Shown piece after piece: positions 12,546 through 23,103 of a stretch of DNA of 64,000 nt. The stretch is from Mytilisepta virgata. Taxonomy: Eukaryota > Mollusca > Bivalvia > Mytilida > Mytilidae. The notes below the pieces were generated by a model. That model was not told the DNA's origin, made no database searches, and saw only the letters and a program-made list of their open reading frames with translations. Where the stretch lies: contig CM051521.1 in NCBI GenBank assembly GCA_028015205.1, forward strand, positions 89,256,513 through 89,320,512. Reading direction: 5' to 3'. Within the stretch, counting starts at the first letter, position 1. Each line of letters starts with the position of its first letter. The position numbers were made by a program, and so were the translations under genes.

Positions 12546-13052
12546 TTTGTTTGATTTCATTGAAAATTTAACTATTGGGGTTCTTTGATATGCCGAATCT
12601 AACCGTGCATTTAGGATCTTAATTTTTGGTCCCGTTTTCAAATTGGTCTACATTAAGGTCCAAAGGGTCCAAAATTAAACTTAGTTTGATTTTAACAAAA
12701 ATTGAATTCTTTGGGTTCTTTGATATGCTGAATCTAAACATGTACTTAGTTTTTTTATTATGGGCCCAGTTTTCAAGTTGGTCCAAATCGGGGTCCAAAA
12801 TTAAACTTTGTTTGATTTCATCGAAAATTGAACTATTGGGGTTCTTTGATATGCCGAATCTAACCGTGCATTTAGATTCTTAATTTTTGGTCCCGTTTTC
12901 AAATTGGTCTACATTAAGGTCCAAAGGGTCAAAAATTAAACTTAGTTCGATTTTAACAAAAATTGAATTCTTGGGGTTCTTTGATATGCTGAATCTAAAC
13001 ATGTACTTAGTTTTTTTATTATGGGCCCAGTTTTCAAGTTGGTCCAAATCGG
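12531..13052 (+). repeat. 261-bp tandem repeat, 2 copies, inside family B element
   Basis: GGTCCAAAATTAAA occurs at 12531, 12792 and 13053, an exact 261-bp period. Open frames of 85 and 178 codons here arise only because the period is a multiple of three. Confidence 0.85.
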
Positions 13053-13063
13053 GGTCCAAAATT

Positions 13064-13942
13064 AAAGCTAAAAAGGGGGTAAATTATTTTTTTTTTGGGG
13101 GGGGGGGGGAAAATTCTCCACAGCATATTGTATTACACAAAAGCAAAAAATTGAATATAAATTCAAATCATATGACCAATTCTAAGTTCTTTATTTCAGT
13201 TATTCTGTGTCAGAAACCTATTATGTGTCAAATATTTGAAGAAATTTTCAATTGCACAGTATTGCGCAATAGCAAGAAATTGATATGTGTGCCCTGTTAT
13301 CAAAACTTTATTATTAACAAATTCCATTGGAAATTTGCCAATATAAAATGTGCTGATGAAGCTTTTTTGTTTATCTTATCTAAACTGCTTTTAATATGTA
13401 TATTTAAAATTTGCCATCCATGACTATGATGTCATTTTCTATTTTAATATGTTATGGTGTATTTAAATGGGCTGTTATGGTTGCAAAGTATAAAGAAATG
13501 GGGGGGGGGGGGGTTGAAAACAAAATTTGGGGGGGGGGTAAATGAGAAATTGGGGAGGGGGTAATTTTTTCTCATTCCATATTTCATAAATTAAAAAGAA
13601 AATTTCAAATTTTTTTTAGCAAAAAAAAGGGGGGGTTACAATAAATTTTATTGTTTTTTGTTTTTTTTTTGGGAGGGGGGTCAATGTGCAACTTCATAGT
13701 GTATTGCACAAAAGCTAAAAAAAGGGGTAAATTATTATTTTTTTTTGGGGGGGGGGGCAATTCTCCACAGCATATTGTATTACACAAAAGCAAAAAATTG
13801 AATATAAATTCAAATCATATGACCAATTTTAAGTTCTTTGATTTCAGTTATTCTGTGTCAGAAACCTATTATGTGTCAAATATTTGAAGAAATTTTCAAT
13901 TACACAGTATTGCGCAATAGCAAGAAATTGATATGTGTGCCC
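13064..13942 (+). repeat. 647-bp duplication with poly-G tracts
   Basis: A block of about 230 bp starting at the AATTCTCCACAGCATATTG phrase (13112) recurs at 13759. Between and within the copies are G-runs of 13 (13097-13109), 14 (13500-13513), 10 (13529-13538), 4 and 5 (13552-13561), 7 (13629-13635) and 11 (13747-13757). Confidence 0.8.
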
Positions 13943-14197
13943 AATTTTAAATTTTAAATTGGTTATTTCTGATTTATATATAAAAACAAATAATACTGAT
14001 ATGGTTTGAATAGGTAAATTAAAAATTTTTAAGTTCTTAGACAACATTCATTCTGTGTCAGAAACCTATGCTGTATCAAATATTTATTCACAATCCAAAT
14101 TCAGTATTGTATAAGGCTTGAATGTTGTGTTCATAATTGCCCCAACTATTCAGGGTTCGACATCTGCGGTCGTATCTAGCTGCGCCCAGCGGAGCAT

Positions 14198-15130
14198 TTT
14201 ATTTAGATTAAGTCAATTTCTCAGCAACTGTATTACCTAGGCCCAATCTAATTAAAAACCGATCTCTCATCGCTCCCGTTTCCTGATATGTCGCGTGGGA
14301 GATCTAACGAAATCCGCTTTGAGGTCACATGTGAGTGAACTGGAACTTATGAATTTATAATGACATGCAAATGAGTTGACTTCCTATCAGTAAGCCAATC
14401 AAAAAAGTTTATGAATTCTGGGGACTGACGATTTCTTCGTTAATAAAATGAGTTACATCCCTTTACCATACGATCACCTTACAAGATCGCCTAAGCCGCA
14501 ATTTCATTGGTCGAACAGGACACACCTACGAGGTCACTCACATGTGACCTCAAAGCGGGTTTCGTTAGATCTCCCACGCGACATATCAGAAAACGGGAGC
14601 GATGAGAGATCGGTTTTTAATTAGATTGACCTAGGCCCATCATATATGGTCTGTAGATAGTCCTTGGTGGATACACGCCAGTCTAGTTACCTGTCAGCTG
14701 AACTTAACCTGAATTTCATGCTTGAGTGACTTAATATGCATTTTCATGATTTAGTCTATTTCCCAGCAACTGTACTACATTTGTAACTAGACCATGTCTA
14801 AGCAACTGCAATACATAGACCAACCATATTTGGTCTATAGATAGTGCTTGGTGGGTATACATGGCTGTCTGAGACCTTGACTTGAGTCAGATTTTCATAA
14901 TTAAGTCCATTTTGCTGTAGCTGTAATACCTATATCCAAATTTACCTAAATTTTAGGCTTGTGTGACTCTTGTCCCATTTTTACAAATAAGTCCATTTCT
15001 CAACATATGTTATAAATCTATTATATAGATCCACCATTTTTTGGTCTGTCTGTAGATAGTTTTTGGTGGTTACATACCAGTCTGAGACCTGTCAGCTCGC
15101 CTTGGACACAGTTTTAGGCTTGAATGACAT
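14198..15130. repeat. Degenerate tandem repeat, right part
   Basis: Continuation of the array at 11641-11953, with loose copies of the CAGCAACTG, TTTGGTCTGTAGATAG and CTTGAGTGAC blocks. It is interrupted by the 385-bp foldback element at 14244. Confidence 0.55.
14244..14628. mobile_element. Mutator-like foldback MITE
   Basis: A 385-bp element has inverted arms of about 95 bp starting CAATCTAATTAAAAACC and containing GTCGCGTGGGAGATCTAACG. It is flanked by a perfect 9-bp direct repeat ACCTAGGCC (14235-14243 and 14629-14637). Long inverted repeats plus a 9-bp target duplication are characteristic of Mutator-like elements. The arms differ at only a few positions, so the insertion is recent. Non-coding. 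Confidence 0.82.
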
Positions 15131-16801
15131 GCATGAGATTTTTCAGACACATTATCGCCCGTCCATTACTATTTCTATTAACCCATTTTCCTTTGACGTG
15201 CAACGTCGGATATCAGATAATCATTATTCTGTGTCATGTGCATACTCAGGCGAGACATGTAATTTGTCCACTCTTGTTTGTTTTTAGTGTTCCTTGATGA
15301 AATTGGAAAATCCGTATTTCACTATCCTTTACCGTTTTCAAGATACAAGGGGCCGAAATTTTCGAAATTTTGCTACTAGTATTTCTTATCTGATTTTGAT
15401 GAATTGTTTTTCGCATGCTTTGTCGTAAGAAATACAATAAAGTTAATCCAGACATTTTTGTGTATATTTTGTCATTGCAGAAATAAAAGGGATTAAAGGG
15501 GCCAAAATTAGCCATTTTGAGGGACACCTATTTTTTTTTTTTTTTATTTCTCATCCAATTTTAATGGAGATTTTTCCATTTAATTCATCTTGATGGGTGA
15601 TTTCCGTAGTTTGTCAACATATTTTTCCTATCTTTTACAGTTTTGAGATATTGGTGGTTAAAGGGGTCAAAAAAGCAAGGTACAAATGTGGCTTAAATTC
15701 TAAATTATTTTTGTTTTTCATCTGGTTTTTGTGGAAGGTCCCATATTTCTGTCTAATGTTTATTATATTTTCAAACATTGGATAAAGCTTCATGATATGT
15801 TTCCATTTACTTTTATTCTTTATCTGTCATCATACTGCGCTTAGCGAAGCCCTTTTTTGCCATTGGTGGTACGAGGGTGTGTATACTTGTGGTGATTTTC
15901 ACTTGCCTTTCCAGAGTTACTGAACTATTTTGTCAAAAAGGGCAATTTTGTCATACACTTACTCCAGCATGCTATGACACACTTTTTATCCCCGCTGCTG
16001 GGCGAAGGGGGTATTAAGTTTTACTCTTGTCTATGCGTACGTACGTGTAAGCGTAATTTCATTCCGCCGTGTATTTATTCCGGGTAACTGTTTTTCACTA
16101 GGGAATATTGGATGTAAATAGTGTGAAAACGTCGATATTGATTTCGTTGTTTTGTTTACATTAGACCGGTTTGTTGTTTACTTTCTTTTCATACTTCATT
16201 GACCTCCCAATATATATATTTTAATGAATTTAATATTTTGGTACTTTTTGTACATAGGATAAAACTCTCTGGTGTATATTTGACTGAGTAAAGACTCTCT
16301 TTTGTTAGTTACAAACAATACATGATTTTAGCTGATTTGAATAGTCTCCCTTTATTCGGTCTTGATAAATTTTTTTCAGAGTAAGATGTTTAAAATGAGT
16401 TGAAGCCTTTAATACAAATAAAAATTTAAATGAGCATTAGTTATCTAACTGTAAACCTTTTTTATTTTAAAATGCGTTCAGTATGTTATTAAAATTTGTA
16501 ATTTATTTTATTTTTTAATATCTTTTCTTTAAATTCACATGCGAAACATATTATAATTTAAATTGAACTCAGACCTAAATAGGTAGTCAAGGACGTTAAA
16601 AACTTCCCAGTTAGTCATTACTGAATAGTAAATTTATTGTTTTAATACATAGATACTTTATTGTAAATAGGATGAAATTACCTAGTATATGCCTGTCTCA
16701 TTTTGAACTATGGGTGGTTATTTATATGTCGCTGTGTATTTTATAAATGTGATTTGTGTGGATTAGCATTATCTCCCTTTTATAGGTTCGGATTCATTTT
16801 T
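15131..16801. other. Non-coding, repeat debris
   Basis: Contains fragments that recur near 19400-19760 (for example GGTCCCATATTTCTG-type and GAAATTGGAAAA phrases), and at about 15986 a TTATCCCCGCTGCTGGGCG hairpin start with GCGTACGTACG that looks like the 5' end of a further repeat family. No gene recognised. Confidence 0.4.
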
Positions 16802-17886
16802 AGCTCACCTGGACCAAAGGTCCATGTGAGCTTTTACCATCACTTGGCGTCCGTCGTCGTCGTCGTCTGTTAACAATTTTTCAAACGTTAACTTGTCAGA
16901 CACCATAAGTCCAATTGCAACCAAACTTGGTACATTTGTTTAGTGGCATTATGTGTACAAAAATATCGTTCGGATTTTTGATTCGTAAAAAAACATGGCC
17001 GCCATGGCTAAAAATAGAACATAGGGGTAAATTGCAGTTTTTTGCAAATAACTCAAAAACCATAACAGATATCAAAATTCTGGCATAGGGTAAAAGTGTT
17101 CAGCATCTCAAGATCTACCTGCCCTGAAATTTTGAAGAAGATCCAACGACCCATGTAGGAGTTATTGCCCTTTTTCTGCATTTTTTCCAAATTTTGCACT
17201 TATTAAGCTCAATATCTTGGATACTATAAAGGAAATTTGAAAAATTTAAATTTCATATTGTTAGGCACACAAAGATCTACAAAATTTGTAACAGGATCGA
17301 AGTTGTAGGTTCATTCCTTTTAGGAGTTATTCCCCTTAGATCATCAAAATTGACCATTTTTGCAGTCTTTATTCATTGTAATAAAATCGTTAACTCCTCT
17401 TACACCATAAGTTTAATTGCAACCAAACTTAGTGTAGTTGTTCCTTGGCATGAGTGCTACTAAACTATCGTTTGGATTTTTGATTTGTAAAAAAACATGG
17501 CTGCCATGGCTAAAAATAGAACATAGGGGTAAATTGCAGTTTTTTGCAAATAACTCAAAAATGGTGACAGATATCAAAATTCTGATGGGAAGCTAAAGTG
17601 TTCAACACCTCAAGATCTACCTGCTTTGAAATTTTGAAGAAGATGTAACCACCCATGTAGGAGTTATTGCCCTTTTTCTTGATTTTTTTTTGAAATTTGT
17701 ACTTATTAAGTTGTTGTCAATAGAGAAAAGCTGTTGTTTGCTTAAACAATCAGCTCATTGAGCTCTACAAAAGTCTGAATTGGGTCGAAGTTGTCAGATG
17801 ATCCATTATAGGGGTAATAGCTCATGAAAGACTCCCTTAAAGCTTAAGGACCAGGTGAGCGATTCAGGCTCCTGGGAGCCTCTTGT
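16802..17886 (+). mobile_element. Family A Helentron-like element, complete copy
   Basis: Starts AGCTCACCTGGACCAAAGG with a GTCGTC microsatellite at about 16849-16867. It ends CCAGGTGAGCGATTCAGG then GCTCCTGGGAGCCTCTTGTT. Two internal copies of a block with AAACATGGC(C/T)GCCATGGC are visible. Confidence 0.7.
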
Positions 17887-19177
17887 TCTTAATAGATGTT
17901 ATTTACAAGTTTGATTTTGCTTAAAACAAACTAAAATATTAAGAAGCTTTGATTATCTAAGTGTTAAAATATTTAAATTTTGATATGCATTCACTATTTA
18001 TGAATATTCCATTGTTCAATATATTTGAAAACCTTATTTTTGATTTCACCTGATAAAGTTATAACAGGAGATGTTGCGGTGGAGAGAATACCAGTCTTTC
18101 TTATGTTCCCTATACGTTCAATGTAGAATTTTTTTTTTTTAAATTGTCAAATGTGAGACAGATTATTTTTTTTCAATACAAGTGCAGACCAGAAATATTT
18201 TTTTTTACCAAACTCAGGGTCAGGATATTTTTTCTAAAAAAACTCACCCCTCACTTATTTAAAATGAGTACTTAAACACTTCATCATTGTCTGGATCTAA
18301 TGCACTAGTGTAATCATTCCTGGTTCCAAATCACTAGTGTAATCATTCCGGGTATAAAAGCACTAGTGTAATCATTCCTGGATAAAAAACACTAGTTAAT
18401 TTTGTCCATTTATCACATAAATCATTTATGCAAGTTTCAGTATATTCTAATACCCCCAAAAAATACCAAGCCCCATTTTTTATATAGTTCCCCTTAAAAA
18501 AAAACCCTCTTTAGAATGTTAGGATGTGTGATGGATATTTTACACTGGATCCGGAGAAAAAAACCTAGGGATATTTTGTTGGTGGATAAAAAACACTAGG
18601 GGTTTTCATCCGCCGGATAAAGTACACTGGCGGAATCAAACCACTGTTACAGATAACTTTATTTTGCCTTAGCCAAATGTTGGGAAACTTATACACAATG
18701 CTTATTACCACCAAACACTGATCAAGTTGGAATTTGAATGGCGTCACTTTCATCATTCTTGTGTAAATTGAGAATTGCCAAATTTACCATTTTGCACACT
18801 ATATATTGCTCGTTAACTTTAAAAAAAAAAACAGAACGTCATTAGGTTTGAACTATAACATTGACTCTTGCATACTTATCCCGGGGGCATCCGTGTCCCA
18901 TCGACACATTCTTTTTTTCAAACAGCATCACAAATGATGGTCTGAGCATCTGCATGCACATACTTTTTGACAGTTTTTATTTCTATATTTCAAGAGTTTT
19001 GAACTTACTAAATAAGAAACCAATTGTTCACATGTTGCATCAGGCAGTATGTTTTGGCGATCTTTCTTCTAAGATCATTTTATTATAAATGGCGGTCCAA
19101 TCAGTCTCTACACTTTTTGAAATTGTTCATTTATGCCATTCCAGAGTTATGGTTCTTAGTTTTTCAAAATATATGGA
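17887..19177. other. Non-coding spacer with a 29-bp tandem repeat
   Basis: CACTAGTGTAATCATTCC occurs at 18303, 18332 and 18361, with a fourth partial copy at 18390: a 29-bp period, 4 units (18303-18399). The rest is AT-rich without recognised genes. Confidence 0.6.
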
Positions 19178-19182
19178 ATTTT

Positions 19183-19790
19183 TTTACGACCGCAAATAAT
19201 TGCAAATATGTTATGGTATGAGCCTGGTGGTGTCGCCATCTGTAGACAGTTAGGTTTCTGGTCATTTCCTTTTGATATCCTTATATTTTACCACAATGGT
19301 CCCCAATAAGAAATAGTTTATGAAATCTGTTCACTCACATTTTTTATGAGGTTCATTAAGAGTCTTTTTGATAATTTTGGTGAAACTTTTTGTTTGATTT
19401 TTATGATTTTTGGTTTTCATTGTTCCTTGCTGAAAATGGAAAAACTTATTTCATATCCGTTTTTCAATATCTCTTGTACCATTTATGGATGTAAGGGGCC
19501 AAAAAGGGAACTAAATAATTTTCTAAACTTTTTTTTTTTTCGTATCAGATTTTGACTTTTTTTAAGTCATAAGAAATATTACTCCAGGCATTTGTTTAAC
19601 TTTTGTTTCAGAGATTAAAGGGACCAAAATTCACCATTTTGCAGGAAACCTAAAAGCATTGGTTTCATCTAATTTTAATGGGGGGTTTTTCTTGTAATTC
19701 ATCTTAAGTGCTACCAGTAGTAGGTCAACAGGTTTTTGAGATATAAGGGATTAAAATGGCCAAAAAAGTAATATAGCTTTATATTTAAAT
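19183..19790 (+). mobile_element. Family B element, 5' fragment
   Basis: TTTTACGACCGCAAATAATT and the later GGTGTCGCC...GTAGACAGTTAGG segment match the family B start in decayed form. Its 3' part is replaced by the family A copy starting at 19795. Confidence 0.5.
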
Positions 19791-19794
19791 TTTT

Positions 19795-21079
19795 AGCTCC
19801 TGGCCTATAGGCCATATGAGCTTATGTCATTACTTTGCGTCCTTCGTCCGTAAACTTGTCACATTTTGATCTTCTCCTCTGAAACTAATTGCCGAATTAT
19901 AACCGAACTTGGTAGGAATGATTTATGGAAGAACTTCTACAAACGATCCAGCCAGAGGCATCTAAGATTTTTATTGGCAAATTTTCAAAAATCTTCTCTG
20001 AAACTACATTATGAAATATTTTGAAACTTTGCAGGATTGATGACTGTCACAGCAATACCCTCTACAAACGATCCAATTTTGATTGAGATTCATCCCTTCA
20101 ACTGACGGCTGCGGCCGTTCAAACTTTCCATCGAAATCATACGGGAAAAGACTTTTTGTCAACTGCTCAGGAACTAATGGGCAGATTGTAACTAAATCTG
20201 GCAGGAATGATGTATGGACGAACCTCCACCAAAGTTCGAACTTTGGTTCCAGTTGGATGAACGTTTGATTTTTATTGGCAAATTTTAAAAGAGCTCCTCT
20301 GAAACTATGATGAAATGTTTTGAAACTATGCAGGATTGATGACAGCAATACCCTCTACAAACGGTCCACCATTGGTTCCGGTTGGATGAATAACATGGCC
20401 GACAGAGGCCACCTTAGATTTTTATTGACCAATTTTCAAAAATCTTCTCTGAAACTACATTATGAAATATTTTGAAACTTTGCAGATTGATGACAGCAAT
20501 ACCCTCTACAAGCAATCAACTTTTGGTTGAGATTCATCCCTACAACCAATGACTGCAGCTGTTCAAAGTTTCCGTTAAAACCATACGGAAAAAGACTTTT
20601 TTGTCAACTGCTAAGGAACTAATGGGCAGATTGTAACTAAAGTTGGCAGGAATGATGTACGGAAGGACCCCTACTGAAGGTCCACCTTTAGTTCCGGGTG
20701 GATGAATAACATGGCTGCCAGAGGCCATCACTGATATTGATTGGCCAATTTTCAAAAATCTCTGGAACTATATTATGAAATGTTTTGAAATTTTGAGATT
20801 CATCCCCCAAACCAACTGTGAGGCTATTCAGTTTCCACTGAAACCATATGGGAAAGGACTTTTTTGTAATTTTTTCATGAACTAAAGTTTGCAGAAATCT
20901 CACATTGAAGGACAGATGCAAATGATCCACTTTTTTTTTTGTTGTCAAAGTCAAATATCAAGGTTACTTTGACATTTTGCATTTCTTTTAACAGCTTTGT
21001 GGGTACAAGAAGAGCTTACATTTTCAAATGGTCCAATAAAAGCCAGGTGAGCGATACAGGCTCACCTGAGACTTTAGTT
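19795..21079 (+). mobile_element. Family A Helentron-like element, diverged copy
   Basis: Starts AGCTCCTGGCCTATAGGCCATATGAGCTT and ends CCAGGTGAGCGATACAGGCTCACCTGAGAC. The interior has three loose copies of a unit with TGAAACTACATTATGAAAT and AATACCCTCTACAA. Frames of 114 and 131 codons here fall entirely in the repeat. Confidence 0.6.
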
Positions 21080-22036
21080 TTTGTTTCATCTGGTTTTGTG
21101 GTAGTTCCAATATTTCTGTGTAAGGTACATTATATTATCCAACTCAAGAGTCTATATTTTGAGAGTTTTCACTTCAGTTATTCTAGAGTTATGGGACTTG
21201 GGCAAAAGAATAAGCACTTCCTTCAGTATGATCTTCAATCCAATTATGTATCTAGAACTGCTCACCAAGAATATTTTTCGACTATACAAATTTCAAATGA
21301 GGATTTTAAGGAGCAAATTCTAATGCCAAAATGATGCAAAGCAAAACAAGGTTTTTTTTTCAGATAAAAAAAGTAGAGAGAATCTTCCATATTCATGCAC
21401 ATACTAAGTTATTTTGTGGCCATTATCTTCACTCACCCTTAAACAACATGTTTAGATTAAAGATCTATTTTAGTTAGGATTTGTCTGAGAAATTGGCTCA
21501 ATATCTTCCTGTCCGAGGCCACTTCATAAATTGGAATATGGGAATCAAGACTGGGTCAATCAAAAAACAAATAACTTTGTTTAGGCCCCAATTACTATGT
21601 AATGAAAGTAATCATAGACATAAGAAACAGCTGATTGTAGTGATATTGTCCATAGGTATATTAATTATGGTAAGTGATGGAGTTCATTTCTTCAAAACTT
21701 GTCAAAATATATTATTCAAAGGCTTAACCAATTTGTAGCCATAATTAAAATAATACAAATAATGATATGCTAGGTTGCAAACACATCACCCAAACTTGGC
21801 TTGACACTAAAATCTTACTAAAATGCAGCTTAAGGCATTGTGCCTATCCTTCAACTGAACTTTGATGATTGGATAAATTCAATCTTCATCTATTCACCCT
21901 GTTTCCATGGCAACAGGGGTTATCTTCAGTATTCCAATACAAACGTGCACTTCCGGGTGAAGCCTTAAGCTTAACATAAAATTTCATGAAAATGGCATGA
22001 ATTTCATTTTTTGGGAATATTTTGTCCCATTTTCAG
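21080..22036. other. Intergenic, nothing recognised
   Basis: AT-rich. A run of open + codons at 21481-21738 has no splice or family support. Confidence 0.35.
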
Positions 22037-22853
22037 GTTACTGTCTGTAAACCGCAGTTCGTGGAACGGATTTTGGTGTTTTCAAAGAAAGAAATGTAAG
22101 AATTATAAAATAATTTTTTGTTGGTTAATTAACCTTGTTAAGTCCAAAAAATCATAAAAAGTTTACAAAGTTTATATCTTTACACCTCAAAAATGATTCT
22201 GAATATGCAATTTCCAATAGAAAAATTGATGCACCTAAAAATTTGAAAAAATTTAAAATCTGAATTGACTGTCTCAGACCTATCCTAAAATTTGGATTTC
22301 TTTTCAAAAGTAAACTTCCAGGGAGGAAAAATTTAATTAAATTTACTTAAAAATTGATCTTGTTTCAATCAATTTATTAAGATAGATAGTTTAAATGGTT
22401 TAGAAAGACGAAATAAACACTGAATGAGAACTGAAAGTAATTAACTTACATAAGAGGTTAAAATTACTGACTGTCACCACCTGAGAACAATATCATAACT
22501 TTGACAATTTTGAAATTGTCGAAAAAATAGAGTTATCGAAAACCTCAATTTTCCTTGAATTTTCAAAAGTGTTGAATAATTAGGCCGTCCAATAATTAGG
22601 GTTATTACGGTAATACTTACTTTAATAAAATCTCATAGGAAGAGTTATCTCCCTTTTACATTGAAAATTCCATAGGCGAAATGTTTTTTCGTTCTTGAAG
22701 ACGTGATTGAGCAAAATCAGGTAAGTTCAATTGCTTTAGTTACGACTTAGCTAATTGCATCTATTAAACAATTGATTAGATAATTCACATTGTATTAAAA
22801 TACTCAAATTTTTGAAAAATCCATTCAGTGGACTTAGGTTTACAGACCGTAAC
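22037..22853. mobile_element. Possible terminal-inverted-repeat element
   Basis: GTTACTGTCTGTAAACC at 22037 faces its inverse GGTTTACAGACCGTAAC at 22837-22853 (one mismatch in 17). No clear target duplication and no transposase. It lies just beyond the 3' end of EME1. Confidence 0.4.
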
Positions 22854-22952
22854 AGTGGGGCTTTTTTTAAGATTGCAAGGAAAAGAACATCTCTACATAT
22901 GCTACCCTAGAATATCTTTTATATATACAAGAAAAAAAAGTATTTTGCTGCA

Positions 22953-22958
22953 TTTATT
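22953..22958 (-). terminator. EME1 poly(A) signal
   Basis: AATAAA on the - strand, about 35 nt after the EME1 stop codon. Its position fits a short 3' UTR. Confidence 0.6.
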
Positions 22959-22992
22959 TGGCACTCGGGAACATTAGTAATATAAGTTGGCA

Positions 22993-23103
22993 TTATTTTA
23001 TGAAAAATGTGGGGTCTGTATTAGTGAAAAACGTGTAAAATCTTCTTGACATTTCTTTTCCTACTCTTCTTGTTGTTTCCAATACACCAGCACCTCTTCT
23101 AAC
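22993..23103 (-). CDS. EME1: EME1 exon 11 (terminal)
   Basis: Acceptor TTGAAG then 36 codons and TAA. It encodes VRRGAGVLETTRRVGKEMS, matching the final helix-hairpin-helix of human EME1 (RRIGPELSRR). Phase 0 entry. Confidence 0.92.
   Translation of the reverse strand, partial: VRRGAGVLETTRRVGKEMSRRFYTFFTNTDPTFFIK

Larger units (their letters stand above)
11954..14197 (+). mobile_element. Helentron-like element, family B (TATACGACC), complete
   Basis: It starts with a 31-bp perfect palindrome (11954-11984, arms TATACGACCGCAAAA) followed by a GTC microsatellite to about 12055. It ends with GCGGTCGTAT (14166-14175, inverse of the start) and a GCTGCGC-CCA-GCGGAGC stem-loop (14179-14195). The anatomy is the same as family A. 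The interior is made of tandem arrays and G-rich tracts with no conserved coding frame. Confidence 0.7.

Noticed and set aside
12626..13423. Frames of 85 and 178 codons
   Set aside because: They are produced by the 261-bp tandem repeat inside a family B element.
20004..21334. Several frames of 61-131 codons on both strands
   Set aside because: All lie within a family A repeat and its internal duplications.
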